Shown here one piece after another: positions 1-10,115 of a stretch of 55,070 nucleotides of DNA. The DNA lies in contig PMBT01000014.1 of the NCBI GenBank assembly GCA_003153035.1, positions 102,556-157,625 of the forward strand, written 5' to 3'. Both the position numbers and the translations under genes were made by a program. Position 1 is the stretch's first letter. Each line of letters begins with the position of its first letter. This DNA is from Opitutia bacterium. GTDB taxonomy: Bacteria; Verrucomicrobiota; Verrucomicrobiia; Opitutales; Opitutaceae. Under the pieces are notes generated by a model that did not search any database, had not been told where the DNA came from, and saw nothing but the letters and a program-made list of their open reading frames with translations.

Positions 1-593
1 GGGTCGCCCTCGTCGCCGTTGCACAGGACGTATTTCACGTCGCCTTTGGCTCGGCGGCATAGCTCCCACTTGAGTCCGGTGGGAAAACCGGCCCCCCCGC
101 GACCGCGCAGGCCCGAGCTCTTGACCTCGTCGATCACGTCGTCCGGCTTCATCGTGGTCAGCGCCTTGCGCAGCGCCTCGTAGCCGCCGTGGGCAAGGTA
201 GTCGTCGATGCTCAGGGGGTCAATGACACCGCAGTTGCGCAGGGCGATCTTGACCTGCCGGTTGAAAAACGGGTTGTCCCGGACATGGACCAACGCCTCG
301 CCAGTCTCGGCTTTGCGCCAGACCAGGCGGTCGATCACCTCGCCGCGCATCACCGTTTTCTCGACGACCTCGGAAACGTCAGTCGGACCGACCTTCTGGT
401 AGAGGATGCCCTCAGGCTGGAGGAGGAGAACCGGGCCGCCCGCGCAGGGGCCGAGGCAGCCGGTTCCTACGACCTTCACCTCGGGCAGGCCGCGATCCAC
501 CAAGGCTTTCCTGAGCTCCGCTCCCAGGTTCGTCGCTCCGGCAGCAACACACCCCGCTCCGGTGCACAGGTTAATACAAGTGATTTTGGGCAT
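1..593 (-). CDS. NADH-binding NuoF/HydB-like oxidoreductase subunit (3' part outside window)
   Basis: Reverse-strand translation from ATG at 593: [24 protein letters not shown]...GCLGPCAGG...[38 protein letters not shown]; thioredoxin-like [2Fe-2S] N-terminus plus NuoF FMN/NADH motif. Absent from ORF track because it runs off the window. Confidence 0.88.
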   Translation of the reverse strand, partial: [197 protein letters not shown]

Positions 594-633
594 GACCGTC
601 GTTGGCGTGATTGGCGAGGGCGGGCGGGCCGGC

Positions 634-1137
634 CTACTCGTACCGATTAAGAATGGCGGAAATGTTATTCGGCTTGATGCTTTGGTGGACGTTGTCGTTC
701 ACTAGGCAGGCTGGCGCGATGCCGCAGGCGCCGAGGCAGCGGGCCACCTCGAGAGTGAATCTCCGGTCTGCCGTGGTGCCGCCGACCTCGACCCCCAAGG
801 CGTGTTTAAAACCCTCCAGCACGCGCTTGCCGCCGCGCACATAGCAGGCGGTGCCGAGGCAGACACGGATGGTGTGGCGGCCGCGTGGCGTCGTGGAAAA
901 AAAGCCGTAGAAACCGACCACGCCCGCCACCTCGCTGTAGGACAGTTCGAGGCCGGTGCAGATCCGCTTGAGGGCCACCTCCGGCAGGTAGCCGAAAATG
1001 CCTTGGGCAATCTGCAACACAGGGATGAGGGCGCCGGGCACCTTGCGGTACTCGGCGATCGTTTCGTCGAGGCGGGCGAGGAGTTCGGCCTCGCTGGCCT
1101 CTTCGCCGCAGACACAGGCGTTGCTCGTTGCAATCAT
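634..1137 (-). CDS. NuoE-like / HydC-HndA-like [2Fe-2S] thioredoxin-fold subunit
   Basis: VPGALIPVLQIAQGIFGYLPEVALKRI...GVVGFYGFFSTTPRGRHTIRVCLGTACYVRGG...CLGACGIAPACLVND, typical NuoE family. Confidence 0.9.
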   Translation of the reverse strand: MIATSNACVCGEEASEAELLARLDETIAEYRKVPGALIPVLQIAQGIFGYLPEVALKRICTGLELSYSEVAGVVGFYGFFSTTPRGRHTIRVCLGTACYVRGGKRVLEGFKHALGVEVGGTTADRRFTLEVARCLGACGIAPACLVNDNVHQSIKPNNISAILNRYE

Positions 1138-1628
1138 GGAATCTCCTTGGAAAAACCGTGGAACAGCCCGACGCAGCGGCCATCACCCCCGTTCCGGCAT
1201 GCCCGCCATCCCTGTCGGTTTGCGGCGTTCCCCGCCCCTTGGCGCCACAGGAGCGCAGAAGTCGTGTCACTGGGGCTCCGTCCCAGGATATCGAGCAACA
1301 TGGGTCGGACGCTGATGAGATTGTGCCCCAAATGCGAGCCGCGTCGTGTCGGCTCCCGTTGAAAAAAGCTGCCCAATTTTGGCTAGAAGATTTCGTGCTA
1401 GGTCAGCGGGATTCGGTGTGAATCAGCGAGTTGGGTGACCGAAAGCCGAGGGAGATGGGCGACACTTTAGGGTATACCCCCCTCGAACGGCCTCCCTTCG
1501 CTCTGAAACCTCTTCCAGAATCCAAGCCTTGAACAGCCGGCAGTCGGCGTATTCCTGGTCCATAATCACGCTGCTCCCGGGTGGCTGCAGTAGTTGCTGG
1601 GCAATGCGCATTTCGGCGACGGCGAGCC

Positions 1629-3170
1629 TCATCCTACTCCGCGGTGGCGGTTTTGGCGGCGGGTGGTGGAATTGGCGGCTGCGGGCGCTGACTTTGAGAA
1701 CCTCGTCATGGCCGCCGGTAGTTGCTGTTTGACCGCGGCGGGCAGCTCCGTCTGACCGCTTCGACGGGCATCGCGGCATAGGCATTCGGCTACCGCGATC
1801 GGCGGTAGTCCGCGCTCCTGGGTGAGAAAAATGAAAACCTGTTCCAGCAAGTGCGGCAGCGCGATGCCCGACCGCCGGTTCTCTCGGGTGTAAAGCCAGT
1901 CGCTGAACCGCAGAAACTCTGCAAACGGCGAGGCGCCGCCGGTCCAGAACAGCGCGGCGGTTTCCACAAACCGACCGCTGTTGCCCACCAGGTCCCAGTA
2001 GCGGGCAAAGCGGTCCAGCCGCTGCATCGTGGCGAAGTCGATCAGCCGGTTCTGCACAATCTCATAGGGCGGGATTGGTGAGTAGACCATGCCCCATTCC
2101 TCGTCGTGCCGGACGATGGGGGTGCCCCGCAGGCGTTTGAGCAGGCCTACTTGGATTTCCTGCGGCCGCAGCGCGACGAGCCGGTCGAATCCCGCCGCGA
2201 AGCCCTCCAGCGACTCGCCCGGCAGGCCCGCGATCAGGTCGGCATGGACGTGCACGCCGGTCTGTTCGCGCAGAAAGCGAAAGTTATTCTCTAACTGCGC
2301 GACATCCTGCCGCCGGTGGATGGCCGCCGCCACCGCTGGGTCGAACGTTTGGACCCCGACCTCGAATTGCAGCGCGCCCGGCGGGAAGCGAATGATCAGT
2401 TCGCGCAAGTCCGCCGGCAGGCGGTCGGGGATCATCTCGAAATGCAGGAACAGGCCCGGTGTCAGCCGCGCGAGAAAGAACTCGAGGATCCGCCGGCTGG
2501 TCGCGACGTTGAGATTGAATGTCCGGTCAACGAACTTGAAATGGCGCACCCCGCGTTCATGGAGCGCGTCCATTGCGGCCAGAAACGGCTCCAATGGGTA
2601 CGTGCGCACCGGGACGTCGAGCGACGACAGGCAGAATTCACACTCAAACGGGCAGCCGCGCGACGCTTCAACGTACACCAGCCGGTGGGCGATGTCTTTG
2701 GTTGTGTATTCGTCGTATGGCAGCGTCACGCGGGCGAGGTCGGGCGGCGGGGCCGGGATGATTTTCGGCGGAACCGGGCCGCCCGCGAGAATCTGGCGGC
2801 AGATCTCCGGCAGCACGAGGTCGCCCTCGCCGGTGATGACATGATCCGCCAGGCGGACGATCTCCTGCCGGTCGCATTCGTAGCTGACTTCGGGTCCGCC
2901 GAGGACCACCACCAGCTCCGGGCGGATCCGCTTGAGGAGCGCGACCAGTCCGGTCGATGACGTGACATTCCAGACGTATACGCCCAGCCCAATGATCCGC
3001 GGCTGCAGCGCGAGGACGGTTTCCGCGATCTCGGGCAAGCGCTGGTTGGTGGTGAACTCCTCCAGCGCCGACCGCGGCCGCAGGTCGCCCAGGTTGGCCC
3101 GCAGGCAGCGTAGGCCGAATGAGGCATGAATATAACCGGCGTTAAGCGTAGCGAGGACGATCTCCGGCAT
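1629..3170 (-). CDS. B12-binding-domain radical SAM protein (DUF4080-type)
   Basis: [28 protein letters not shown]...[11 protein letters not shown]...[17 protein letters not shown] (CxxxCxxC). ORF-track start at 3248 trimmed to the ATG at 3170. Confidence 0.85.
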   Translation of the reverse strand: MPEIVLATLNAGYIHASFGLRCLRANLGDLRPRSALEEFTTNQRLPEIAETVLALQPRIIGLGVYVWNVTSSTGLVALLKRIRPELVVVLGGPEVSYECDRQEIVRLADHVITGEGDLVLPEICRQILAGGPVPPKIIPAPPPDLARVTLPYDEYTTKDIAHRLVYVEASRGCPFECEFCLSSLDVPVRTYPLEPFLAAMDALHERGVRHFKFVDRTFNLNVATSRRILEFFLARLTPGLFLHFEMIPDRLPADLRELIIRFPPGALQFEVGVQTFDPAVAAAIHRRQDVAQLENNFRFLREQTGVHVHADLIAGLPGESLEGFAAGFDRLVALRPQEIQVGLLKRLRGTPIVRHDEEWGMVYSPIPPYEIVQNRLIDFATMQRLDRFARYWDLVGNSGRFVETAALFWTGGASPFAEFLRFSDWLYTRENRRSGIALPHLLEQVFIFLTQERGLPPIAVAECLCRDARRSGQTELPAAVKQQLPAAMTRFSKSAPAAANSTTRRQNRHRGVG

Positions 3171-3293
3171 GGCGCTCCGCCAGCCTAGCCATCCGGCCGG
3201 CCAAAGCAAAGCGGCAATCCTTCGGGCAGTGCGTTCGCTTACTTCCATGCACCGGCGGATGGGCTGAAACCACAGCGCGCCCGAAAAGGAACC

Positions 3294-4139
3294 TCAAACC
3301 GTCGCCGCGCGTAAGATATGACCGCCTCTGTCGGGGAGGAAGCCTCCCCGGTTTGCAAAGAAACGCTCCCGGATCAATACTGGGCCGAGGTCTTCGACTT
3401 CGCAAAAGCCGAGGGCTGTCAGTCTGGCGTGGAGCGCGTCTGTTTCAAAATGGCTTATGAAGGTCTCTCCAAGGTAGGCGACGCGCGCGGCAAGCGCCTC
3501 TCGGATGGCGCTAAACCCATTCTGGTCGGAATCCGAATCCGGGGGATTGCTGTAATCGAACACAACATGGGCGCCCCCCTGGAGGTTGGCGATGAAGCCG
3601 AGCGTCGAACAGATGGCCGGCTCCGTCAGATAAGGCACGACCCCCAGCCAAGTGAAAAAGGTTTGTTGCGCCGGATTGAAGCCGGCGTCGGCCAAGCCGG
3701 CCGCCAAAGTCTCCCGCTCGAAATCGACCGGAGCAAAGGTGAGCGTGTGGGGCACCGGGATCGCCTCTTCGGTGAGCCGTTGGCGTTTCCAGGCCTGGGT
3801 CGCTGGGTGATCCACCTCGAAAATGCGCAGGCTTTCTCCAAAAGTCGTGCGGTAGGCGTAAGTGTCGAGACCCGCCCCAAGCACAACCAACTGGCGGACA
3901 CCGCGTGCGACGGCAGCCGTCAAGGCGTCCTCGGCAAAGCGCGTTCTCACGGCAATGAACAGGCGCAGCCATCGTCTGGACGGATCGCTTTCCGCATCGC
4001 AGATAGCCGCTTCGGCGTCCACTCCGAGGATGCGCACGGCCAGCGGATCAGCGAAGATACGACCACGCTCTAGCACCTGGTGGACGGCGCGGTGTGCAGC
4101 TGCACCCAATGCGGTGCGGCTTGGTTGCTTTGGCTGCAT
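3294..4139 (-). CDS. Class I SAM-dependent methyltransferase (leucine carboxyl methyltransferase-like family)
   Basis: AVARGVRQLVVLGAGLDTYAYRT...IFEVDHPATQAWKRQRL...TFFTWLGVVPYLTEPAI, typical of this family. Confidence 0.85.
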   Translation of the reverse strand: MQPKQPSRTALGAAAHRAVHQVLERGRIFADPLAVRILGVDAEAAICDAESDPSRRWLRLFIAVRTRFAEDALTAAVARGVRQLVVLGAGLDTYAYRTTFGESLRIFEVDHPATQAWKRQRLTEEAIPVPHTLTFAPVDFERETLAAGLADAGFNPAQQTFFTWLGVVPYLTEPAICSTLGFIANLQGGAHVVFDYSNPPDSDSDQNGFSAIREALAARVAYLGETFISHFETDALHARLTALGFCEVEDLGPVLIRERFFANRGGFLPDRGGHILRAATV

Positions 4140-4425
4140 TCGAGAAACCTAGTTGTCCTACACTCCTGCCGTCAATTGGGCAAAGACCGCTTAATGTTGG
4201 AATGGAGCAGATTGAGTGGGCCGACGACGAAGTCCAGGATTGGCAGAAAGACCAGCTGACCCAGTACCAACCTTCGCACCACTTGCAGTGTGCAACAGAA
4301 TGGGTTCGATTCACTGGTGCCATGAAGGTGTGCGTTCGCGCCCGGGAACCGATCGATACAGAAAAATCTGCCGCTGTCGCTGCATTGGATTGGTAGACCC
4401 CTTCCGCCCTGGACCATCTCCCGCC

Positions 4426-4968
4426 ATGCCCCACCCGCCTGAGTCGTTTTGCACGGCGCGTCTGATCGCCCGCCAACCGCGAGTGGAGGACGCCGAGGCT
4501 GTGTTCACCGCGTACGCCAGCGATTCTGGGGTCACGCGGTATCTCTCGTGGCGCTATTATACGGAGATCGAGCCGTTGCGGGAGTTCCTGCGCGGCGTGG
4601 TGCAGACGTGGGAGACGGGTGTGGGACGCCACTACGCGTGGCTGCTTTGCCTGCGCGACACCGAAGAGCTCATCGGCTCCATCGGAGCGAATTTCGACGT
4701 ACACGGTGTGATGCTCGGCTATGTGCTGGGTCGCCGGCACTGGGGGCAGGGCTTGATGACCGAGGCGGTGCGGTACGTCGCCGCGTGGACGCTGGCGCAG
4801 CCGCCGCTCTTCCGGGTGTGGGCCTACTGCGACACCGAGAATCCCGCCTCGGCCCGTGTGATGGAGAAGGCCGGACTCGTCTGCGAAGGGCGGTTACGGC
4901 GCTGGCACGTCTGCCCGACGATTGGGTCCGAGCCGAGAGATTGCTTCATTTACGCCAAGGTCCGCTAA
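4426..4968 (+). CDS. GNAT family N-acetyltransferase (RimJ/RimL-like)
   Basis: FCTARLIARQPRVEDAEAVFTAYASD...IGANFDVHGVMLGYVLGRRHWGQGLMTEAVRYV...NPASARVMEKAGLVCEGRLRR; start at ATG 4426. Confidence 0.88.
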   Translation: MPHPPESFCTARLIARQPRVEDAEAVFTAYASDSGVTRYLSWRYYTEIEPLREFLRGVVQTWETGVGRHYAWLLCLRDTEELIGSIGANFDVHGVMLGYVLGRRHWGQGLMTEAVRYVAAWTLAQPPLFRVWAYCDTENPASARVMEKAGLVCEGRLRRWHVCPTIGSEPRDCFIYAKVR

Positions 4969-4985
4969 GGTCGGGATTATTCATC

Positions 4986-5097
4986 TGTAGGAGGCGCGCT
5001 TCGGCCTTCGCATGAAGCTACGGCCGACAGGTGCGCGCGACTCGTCCTCCGCAGGCCCAGCGAAGGAGGATGGCAATGGGCAAGCGGGCTTCCTACA
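4986..5097. repeat. Imperfect palindromic intergenic element (~112 bp)
   Basis: Ends tgtaggaggcgcgctt / aagcgggcttcctaca are inverted repeats (14/16). Confidence 0.55.
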
Positions 5098-5295
5098 CCG
5101 GCACACCGATCGGTTCGCGAGAGCACAAGGAGAATTGCCGATAATTGCATGGATCCGCAGAGAACGGTTTCGACTCCGGTGTGATATTGAAGCTATTGGC
5201 CTCTGCCATGAATTATTTTTCTAGCACTTGGCGCGGCTCCTGCTAAATGAAAAAACGGCAGGCCGGCTGGTCTGCGGCACATCTAACATCCTACC

Positions 5296-6066
5296 ATGAA
5301 CATAAGAACATCCTTATTGCTCTGTACCGCCCTGGCCTTGCTGGCGGCTTCAGCCCGCGCCGATGATCCGTCCACCTCCGTGGTTCTGACACCGGCGTTT
5401 GTGAACCAGTACATGTTCCGCGGCTCGCGCCTTGGCGGGCCATCCTTCGAACCGAATGTGGAAGTTGATTCCGGCAACCTTGCGCTGGGCGTCTGGACCA
5501 ATTTCCCGATGAAGGACAAAGTGCCGGGCCAGTCCGATCCGGAAATTGATCCCTACGGTTCCTACACGCTGTCGGTGAATGACGCCTTTAGCGTCCAACC
5601 CGGTTTCACGTGGTACAACTATCCGAACGCTGACACGAGCAACGGGTTCTATAAATCGACCTTCGAGCCGAACATCGCCGCTAACTACACCATCAAGGGC
5701 ATAAAACTGACGCCGAAATTCTATTACGATCTGGTGCTCAAAGGCCCCACCTATGAATTCACCATTGCCTACGCAATTCCATTGAAGGATGCCGGCACGG
5801 AACTCGACTGGACCCTCGTCGGTGGAACGTTTAAAATCGATGACGCCGTCAAGGGCGCCGATCCGGCGGTGAAGAACTGGGGCAACTACTACTCGGTCGG
5901 TGTTGCCGCCCCGTTCACGATCAACGCAAAGTCAAAGCTCATCGTGGGCGTCGCGTATGTGAAGGGCAGCGATAACTTCCTCAAGGCAGGCAGCGTTCCG
6001 AAAATGGAGAATACCACTGCGGTTGGCCGTGGCGTCGTGACGCTCAGCTACGCCTACACCTTCTAG
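5296..6066 (+). CDS. TorF family putative porin
   Basis: Signal peptide MNIRTSLLLCTALALLAASARA, then STSVVLTPAFVNQYMFRGSRLGGPSFEPNVEVDSGNLALGVWTNFP, beta-barrel ending in aromatic residue (YAYTF). Confidence 0.8.
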   Translation: MNIRTSLLLCTALALLAASARADDPSTSVVLTPAFVNQYMFRGSRLGGPSFEPNVEVDSGNLALGVWTNFPMKDKVPGQSDPEIDPYGSYTLSVNDAFSVQPGFTWYNYPNADTSNGFYKSTFEPNIAANYTIKGIKLTPKFYYDLVLKGPTYEFTIAYAIPLKDAGTELDWTLVGGTFKIDDAVKGADPAVKNWGNYYSVGVAAPFTINAKSKLIVGVAYVKGSDNFLKAGSVPKMENTTAVGRGVVTLSYAYTF

Positions 6067-6091
6067 CCATTGGGTCAGTTCGATCCTTCTG

Positions 6092-6124
6092 CGGCCCGTG
6101 TCTGACCACACGGGCCGTTTTTTT
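6092..6124 (+). terminator. Rho-independent terminator of the TorF-like porin gene
   Basis: cggcccgtgt-ctgacc-acacgggccg (10-bp perfect stem) followed by ttttttt, 26 bp after the stop. Confidence 0.9.
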
Positions 6125-6153
6125 ACCCATACCTCCTGTAAAATGAACAGGTG

Positions 6154-7641
6154 CTACGCAGCGCTGAATTTCTTCCGCCGTTCCGCCAGTTCGTCGCCGA
6201 TGCGCAGGTTGAGCTCCTTGCCGATCGGGTAGAAGAACAGGCAGACAACACCGAGGGCAAACGGCAGCGCCGAAAAGACCGTGGCGCAGAGCCGGATTCC
6301 CTGAAGTGACTCCGGCGACTGGGCGACGTTGGCCACGTAACCGAAGGCGCCGGTAATCTGGTTGGCAAGGGCGCCGCCGACGCCGAGGCCGGCCTTGAGA
6401 GCAAAGACGATGCCGGCATAAACGAAACCGGTGGCGCGGCGGCTATTCTTCCATTCGGAGAAGTCGGCCACGTCGGCGATCATCGCCCAGAGGAGCGGGA
6501 TGGTCGGGCCGTAGGCCGCCGGCCAGAGGAGGCTGAGGACGAAGAGCGCCTTCACCGAGGTCGGGGGTAAAACGAAGATCGCTGCGGTGACGATGGTCGT
6601 CAGCAGCAGCCCCGTGCCAAAGACGGCCTTTTTGCCGAAACGGGCGGAAAGCGGTTTCGAGCACAACACGCCTGCAATGGTCACGAGGTTGCCGGCGATG
6701 TTGAAGAGACTGAGGCCAACTCCGGAGATATTGGATCCATTGGAGGCGAGACTGAACCCGAACCAGCGCAGAATCGTGTGCCAGACCCCGGTGTCGGCCA
6801 CGGCAATCGTGCCGAGTCCGAGGCCCTTGACGAATTCCATGAGCGCCGCCTTGTCGATGAAGTAGGTGAAGTAGTAATATATCCCCGTGCCGCGGAGCGC
6901 CAGGGTCGTGAAAATGCACAGCGTGATCAGGAACATCATCACCCACGGACGGCATTTGAAGACGTCGGCGATGTCCTGTTTGATCGAGGACTTCTGCTGC
7001 GGGTCAGGATGGATGCGTTCGCGTGAGCTGAGAAACGCAATCACATAGAAGATCACCGCGAGGCCACCAAAGATGGCGAAGGTCGTGGACCAACCCTTGG
7101 CGACGTTGCCCGCGCCGAATCTGCTGACGAGCGGAAGTGTCAGTCCCTGCACGACGAGGGTGGCACCCATTGCAGCGACGAAGCGGTAGGTGGCGAGGCT
7201 GGTGCGCTCGGTGACGTCGCCGGTCATCACCCCATTGAGCGCCGAATACGGGGTATTGTTGATTGAATAGATCATCATCAGCGCGATGTAGGTCACATAC
7301 GCGTAGACCAGTTTGCCGGAGCTGCTGAAGCCGGGGACCGTGTAGGTGAGCCAGAGGATGACGCCGAACGGCAGGGCCGACCAGAGCACCCACGGCCGGA
7401 ACTTTCCCCAGCGCGTGTTCGTCCGGTCCGCCAGGGTGCCTACGATCGGATCGAAAAAAGCGTCCCAGCCCCGCACGACGAGGAAGAGCACGGCTGCGGC
7501 CGATGACGACAGTCCCATCACGTCCGTATAAAACGCGCCCTGGTACATGATCATCGCCTGGAAGAAGAAATTCGTCGCGGCGTCGCCGAGCGAATAGCCA
7601 GCCTTCTCGCGGAACGACAGTCGTTGGGAGACGTGACTCAT
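6154..7641 (-). CDS. MFS transporter, glycoside-pentoside-hexuronide (GPH):cation symporter family
   Basis: MSHVSQRLSFREKAGYSLGDAATNFFFQAMIMYQGAFYTDVMGLSSSAAAVLFLVVRGWDAFFDPIVGTLADRTNTRWGKFRPW; ATG at 7641. Confidence 0.9.
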   Translation of the reverse strand: MSHVSQRLSFREKAGYSLGDAATNFFFQAMIMYQGAFYTDVMGLSSSAAAVLFLVVRGWDAFFDPIVGTLADRTNTRWGKFRPWVLWSALPFGVILWLTYTVPGFSSSGKLVYAYVTYIALMMIYSINNTPYSALNGVMTGDVTERTSLATYRFVAAMGATLVVQGLTLPLVSRFGAGNVAKGWSTTFAIFGGLAVIFYVIAFLSSRERIHPDPQQKSSIKQDIADVFKCRPWVMMFLITLCIFTTLALRGTGIYYYFTYFIDKAALMEFVKGLGLGTIAVADTGVWHTILRWFGFSLASNGSNISGVGLSLFNIAGNLVTIAGVLCSKPLSARFGKKAVFGTGLLLTTIVTAAIFVLPPTSVKALFVLSLLWPAAYGPTIPLLWAMIADVADFSEWKNSRRATGFVYAGIVFALKAGLGVGGALANQITGAFGYVANVAQSPESLQGIRLCATVFSALPFALGVVCLFFYPIGKELNLRIGDELAERRKKFSAA

Positions 7642-7705
7642 GGATACTGGTGGGGTTGGGGTTTTTGAGAAAACCGAGGGCGGCAAGCGATGACAGCCGC
7701 GGGCT

Positions 7706-9841
7706 TCACTCCCGCAACCACAAGAACGTCGTGACGCCGCGGGGATAGTAACGGCTGCCGCAGGCTGCGCCGGTTTCACTGTGAATCTGGTCGCACATCG
7801 CATGTTGGCCGCAGCCGGGCCGGCGCTGCCAGCCGGCATGGACCCGGTCCGCGGCCCGCGCGGTCTCGCCGATCGCCTCAGGAAAGAGCTGCCGGATCAC
7901 GTACTGAGCCAGGGCAATCTTACTGAACCAGGTGTTGGTGCTGGTGCTGCTGAGCTTCCATCCACCCGACACCGGATCAAGGCAGACGCCCGTTTGCAGC
8001 GCCTGCGTGATATGCTGGCGCAGCTGGGTGAGCAGCCGGGCAAAACGGCCGGCCGGGTCCACCGCCTCCTTCAGACCGAGATAGAGCGGATAAATGAAGC
8101 CTTCGACCGCGGGCAGGATTCGTGCGCGATTGTTGTTCTCAAACACCGCCGGGAAGAACCCGGTGTCGGTCTCGAATTTCTGCGTGAGCGTCGCCGCGAG
8201 CTTATCGGCGGTGGCCCGGGCATCCCGGGCGGGTGGTTCGAGGCTGATCCGCCGGAACGCCTGTTCGAGGAGCACCCAGGCCGCGAGCGTCTTGACCGCG
8301 AGGTAGAGATTGTTGCGGGCCTGGCCGAGGCTCACATCCAGGCTGTCATAGGTGGTGATTTCGGCTCCGTGCGGACCGCAGCGGGCGGAGTCGTGCTTGA
8401 GGACACCGTCGCGGCGACTCGGCTCGGGATGATCGCGCCGATGGAGACTCTCAGCGCAGGTGAGCAGCCGGCGGCGCTGGCGCCGGAGCCAAGCGAGATC
8501 ACCGGTCTGCAGGGCATAGGTGACGGCACACAGCACCCAGTTCAGCAGCTGCTCCATGGTCATATGGCTGAAACAGCTGGTGAGATTGTCGCATTCGTAG
8601 CTGGAATGTCCCGGCGCGGTGAAGTGGTTCATCACGCCCATGTCGTGGGTGAAGGACAGGCCACCGGCCACCGTGCGCCCGTCCGGCGTGCGCACACGGT
8701 CGCGGTATGAGTAACGGCTGACGAAGAGGTCAAGAGTGCGGCGCACCGCCCAAGGGTGCCAGGCGAGTTCGAAGAAGAGATGATCCACGGTCAGGTCGAA
8801 CGTGTTCATCATCCGGTATTCACCCTCGTTGACCACCCAGAGCGGCCGGCCGGCGCGCCAGAGGAGTTGGGTGCTGCCAAAATAGCTGTGCGTCGCCTGC
8901 GCGAGGAGAAAACGCTGGTCGGCGTCCAGGCGGCTCCCCGCCAGCTCGCGATCGCGGGCGGAGGCCATTCGGGCATAATAGGCATGGTGCGCCAGGCCAT
9001 GAGCCAGCACGTCTCCAAGATCACGAAAGACCCGCGTATAGGCGTAGGCCGCCGGCAGGCCCGAGGTGACGACGCCGGCTTGGAAGAACCCCAGCACGAG
9101 CGGAAATCGCCGTCGCTGCCGCGCAGGGATGGTGAAGACCAGGGCCGCCTCCCCGCCGATGACCAGCAGGCCCCGGTAGTCGTGGTACTTCGGTGCGAAC
9201 ACATCAAAACCCTGGGCGAGTTTCACCCCGCGGGCCGGCCGGGTGGCATACCCGAAATCGCCGCCACTGGCAAAGCCGGTGAGGCGGGGGGAGTGCTCGT
9301 TGAGCGGACGCAGCGGACGATTTGGATCGCCCAGTCCGAACATGAGTTCGACGGGTGCCGCTCCCATCCGGTTATCGTATTCGATCCAGCCGCACACGAG
9401 CGGGGCCAGGCAGCGGCGCGCGGCGGCCTTTCCCAGACGCGCGGGATCGGGTGCCGGTGCGAAGGGTGTGAGCAGGGAAAAAGAGAACCGTCCGCCATCC
9501 GCCTGCCAGGTATCGCTGGCCCAACCGAGTTTCCGCGTGTAGTCGGCCGGCCGCAGGGAGCGCACATTGGCCGGCGCCTGCCGGGTGCCGGCCTCCTCGG
9601 TGAAGGCGGTCTCGTTCGACTGGGGTGGAGTGAAGAACGGCAGCAATTGCCAGGCCGGCTGTGCGGAGGAACGAAACCCTGCATAGACATTCTGGTTGGC
9701 CGGACCGCTCAAGGACTGGCCAAACCCACCCTTCCCGCCCACCAGGCCGATGGTGAAGCTGGCAAACGCTCCGAACGGCGCGTGCTGCGCATAATAATCC
9801 TCGTCAAGTGAGGGAAGTTGAGCCGGATAGGACGCGGGCAT
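7706..9841 (-). CDS. GH52 beta-xylosidase
   Basis: HAPFGAFASFTIGLVGGKGGFGQSLSGPANQNV; WVVNEGEYRMMNTFDLTVDHLFFEL; GAEITTYDSLDVSLGQARNNLYLA; YYPRGVTTFLWL; strongly like known GH52 beta-xylosidases. No signal peptide. Confidence 0.93.
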   Translation of the reverse strand: MPASYPAQLPSLDEDYYAQHAPFGAFASFTIGLVGGKGGFGQSLSGPANQNVYAGFRSSAQPAWQLLPFFTPPQSNETAFTEEAGTRQAPANVRSLRPADYTRKLGWASDTWQADGGRFSFSLLTPFAPAPDPARLGKAAARRCLAPLVCGWIEYDNRMGAAPVELMFGLGDPNRPLRPLNEHSPRLTGFASGGDFGYATRPARGVKLAQGFDVFAPKYHDYRGLLVIGGEAALVFTIPARQRRRFPLVLGFFQAGVVTSGLPAAYAYTRVFRDLGDVLAHGLAHHAYYARMASARDRELAGSRLDADQRFLLAQATHSYFGSTQLLWRAGRPLWVVNEGEYRMMNTFDLTVDHLFFELAWHPWAVRRTLDLFVSRYSYRDRVRTPDGRTVAGGLSFTHDMGVMNHFTAPGHSSYECDNLTSCFSHMTMEQLLNWVLCAVTYALQTGDLAWLRRQRRRLLTCAESLHRRDHPEPSRRDGVLKHDSARCGPHGAEITTYDSLDVSLGQARNNLYLAVKTLAAWVLLEQAFRRISLEPPARDARATADKLAATLTQKFETDTGFFPAVFENNNRARILPAVEGFIYPLYLGLKEAVDPAGRFARLLTQLRQHITQALQTGVCLDPVSGGWKLSSTSTNTWFSKIALAQYVIRQLFPEAIGETARAADRVHAGWQRRPGCGQHAMCDQIHSETGAACGSRYYPRGVTTFLWLRE

Positions 9842-10030
9842 TGGTGAAAGGGGAATAGAGAGGGTCCGCGATCTTCCAGCCTGTCAGGCTTCGCTTCCAG
9901 CTCGATCCGCGCAAAGGGGAACGTGGGGCGGAAACAGGTTCATCTCAGAAACGCAGCCGCGTTGGGTGATGCGCAGGCCGAATCGGCCCATTTTGCGAGG
10001 CCGGTGTTCTTTTCATAGCGATGGATTGCA

Positions 10031-10042
10031 CTAACTATAGAC
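10031..10042 (-). promoter_or_regulatory. Candidate shared regulatory motif (GTCTATAGTTAG on minus strand)
   Basis: Sequence ctaactatagac, 190 bp upstream of GH52 start; recurs near 18501, 21871, 29265. Confidence 0.5.
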
Positions 10043-10115
10043 TTGCATGAAGCCGGCAGTTGGTGCGCCGGTACGCGGGCGGCGGATTCCTGCCCGGCGG
10101 GTCGTGTCCTGGGCT

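Noticed and set aside
1138-1628. ORFs 1134..1376 and 1423..1785 in the gap before the radical SAM gene
   Set aside because: Basic low-complexity translations without domain features; treated as intergenic.
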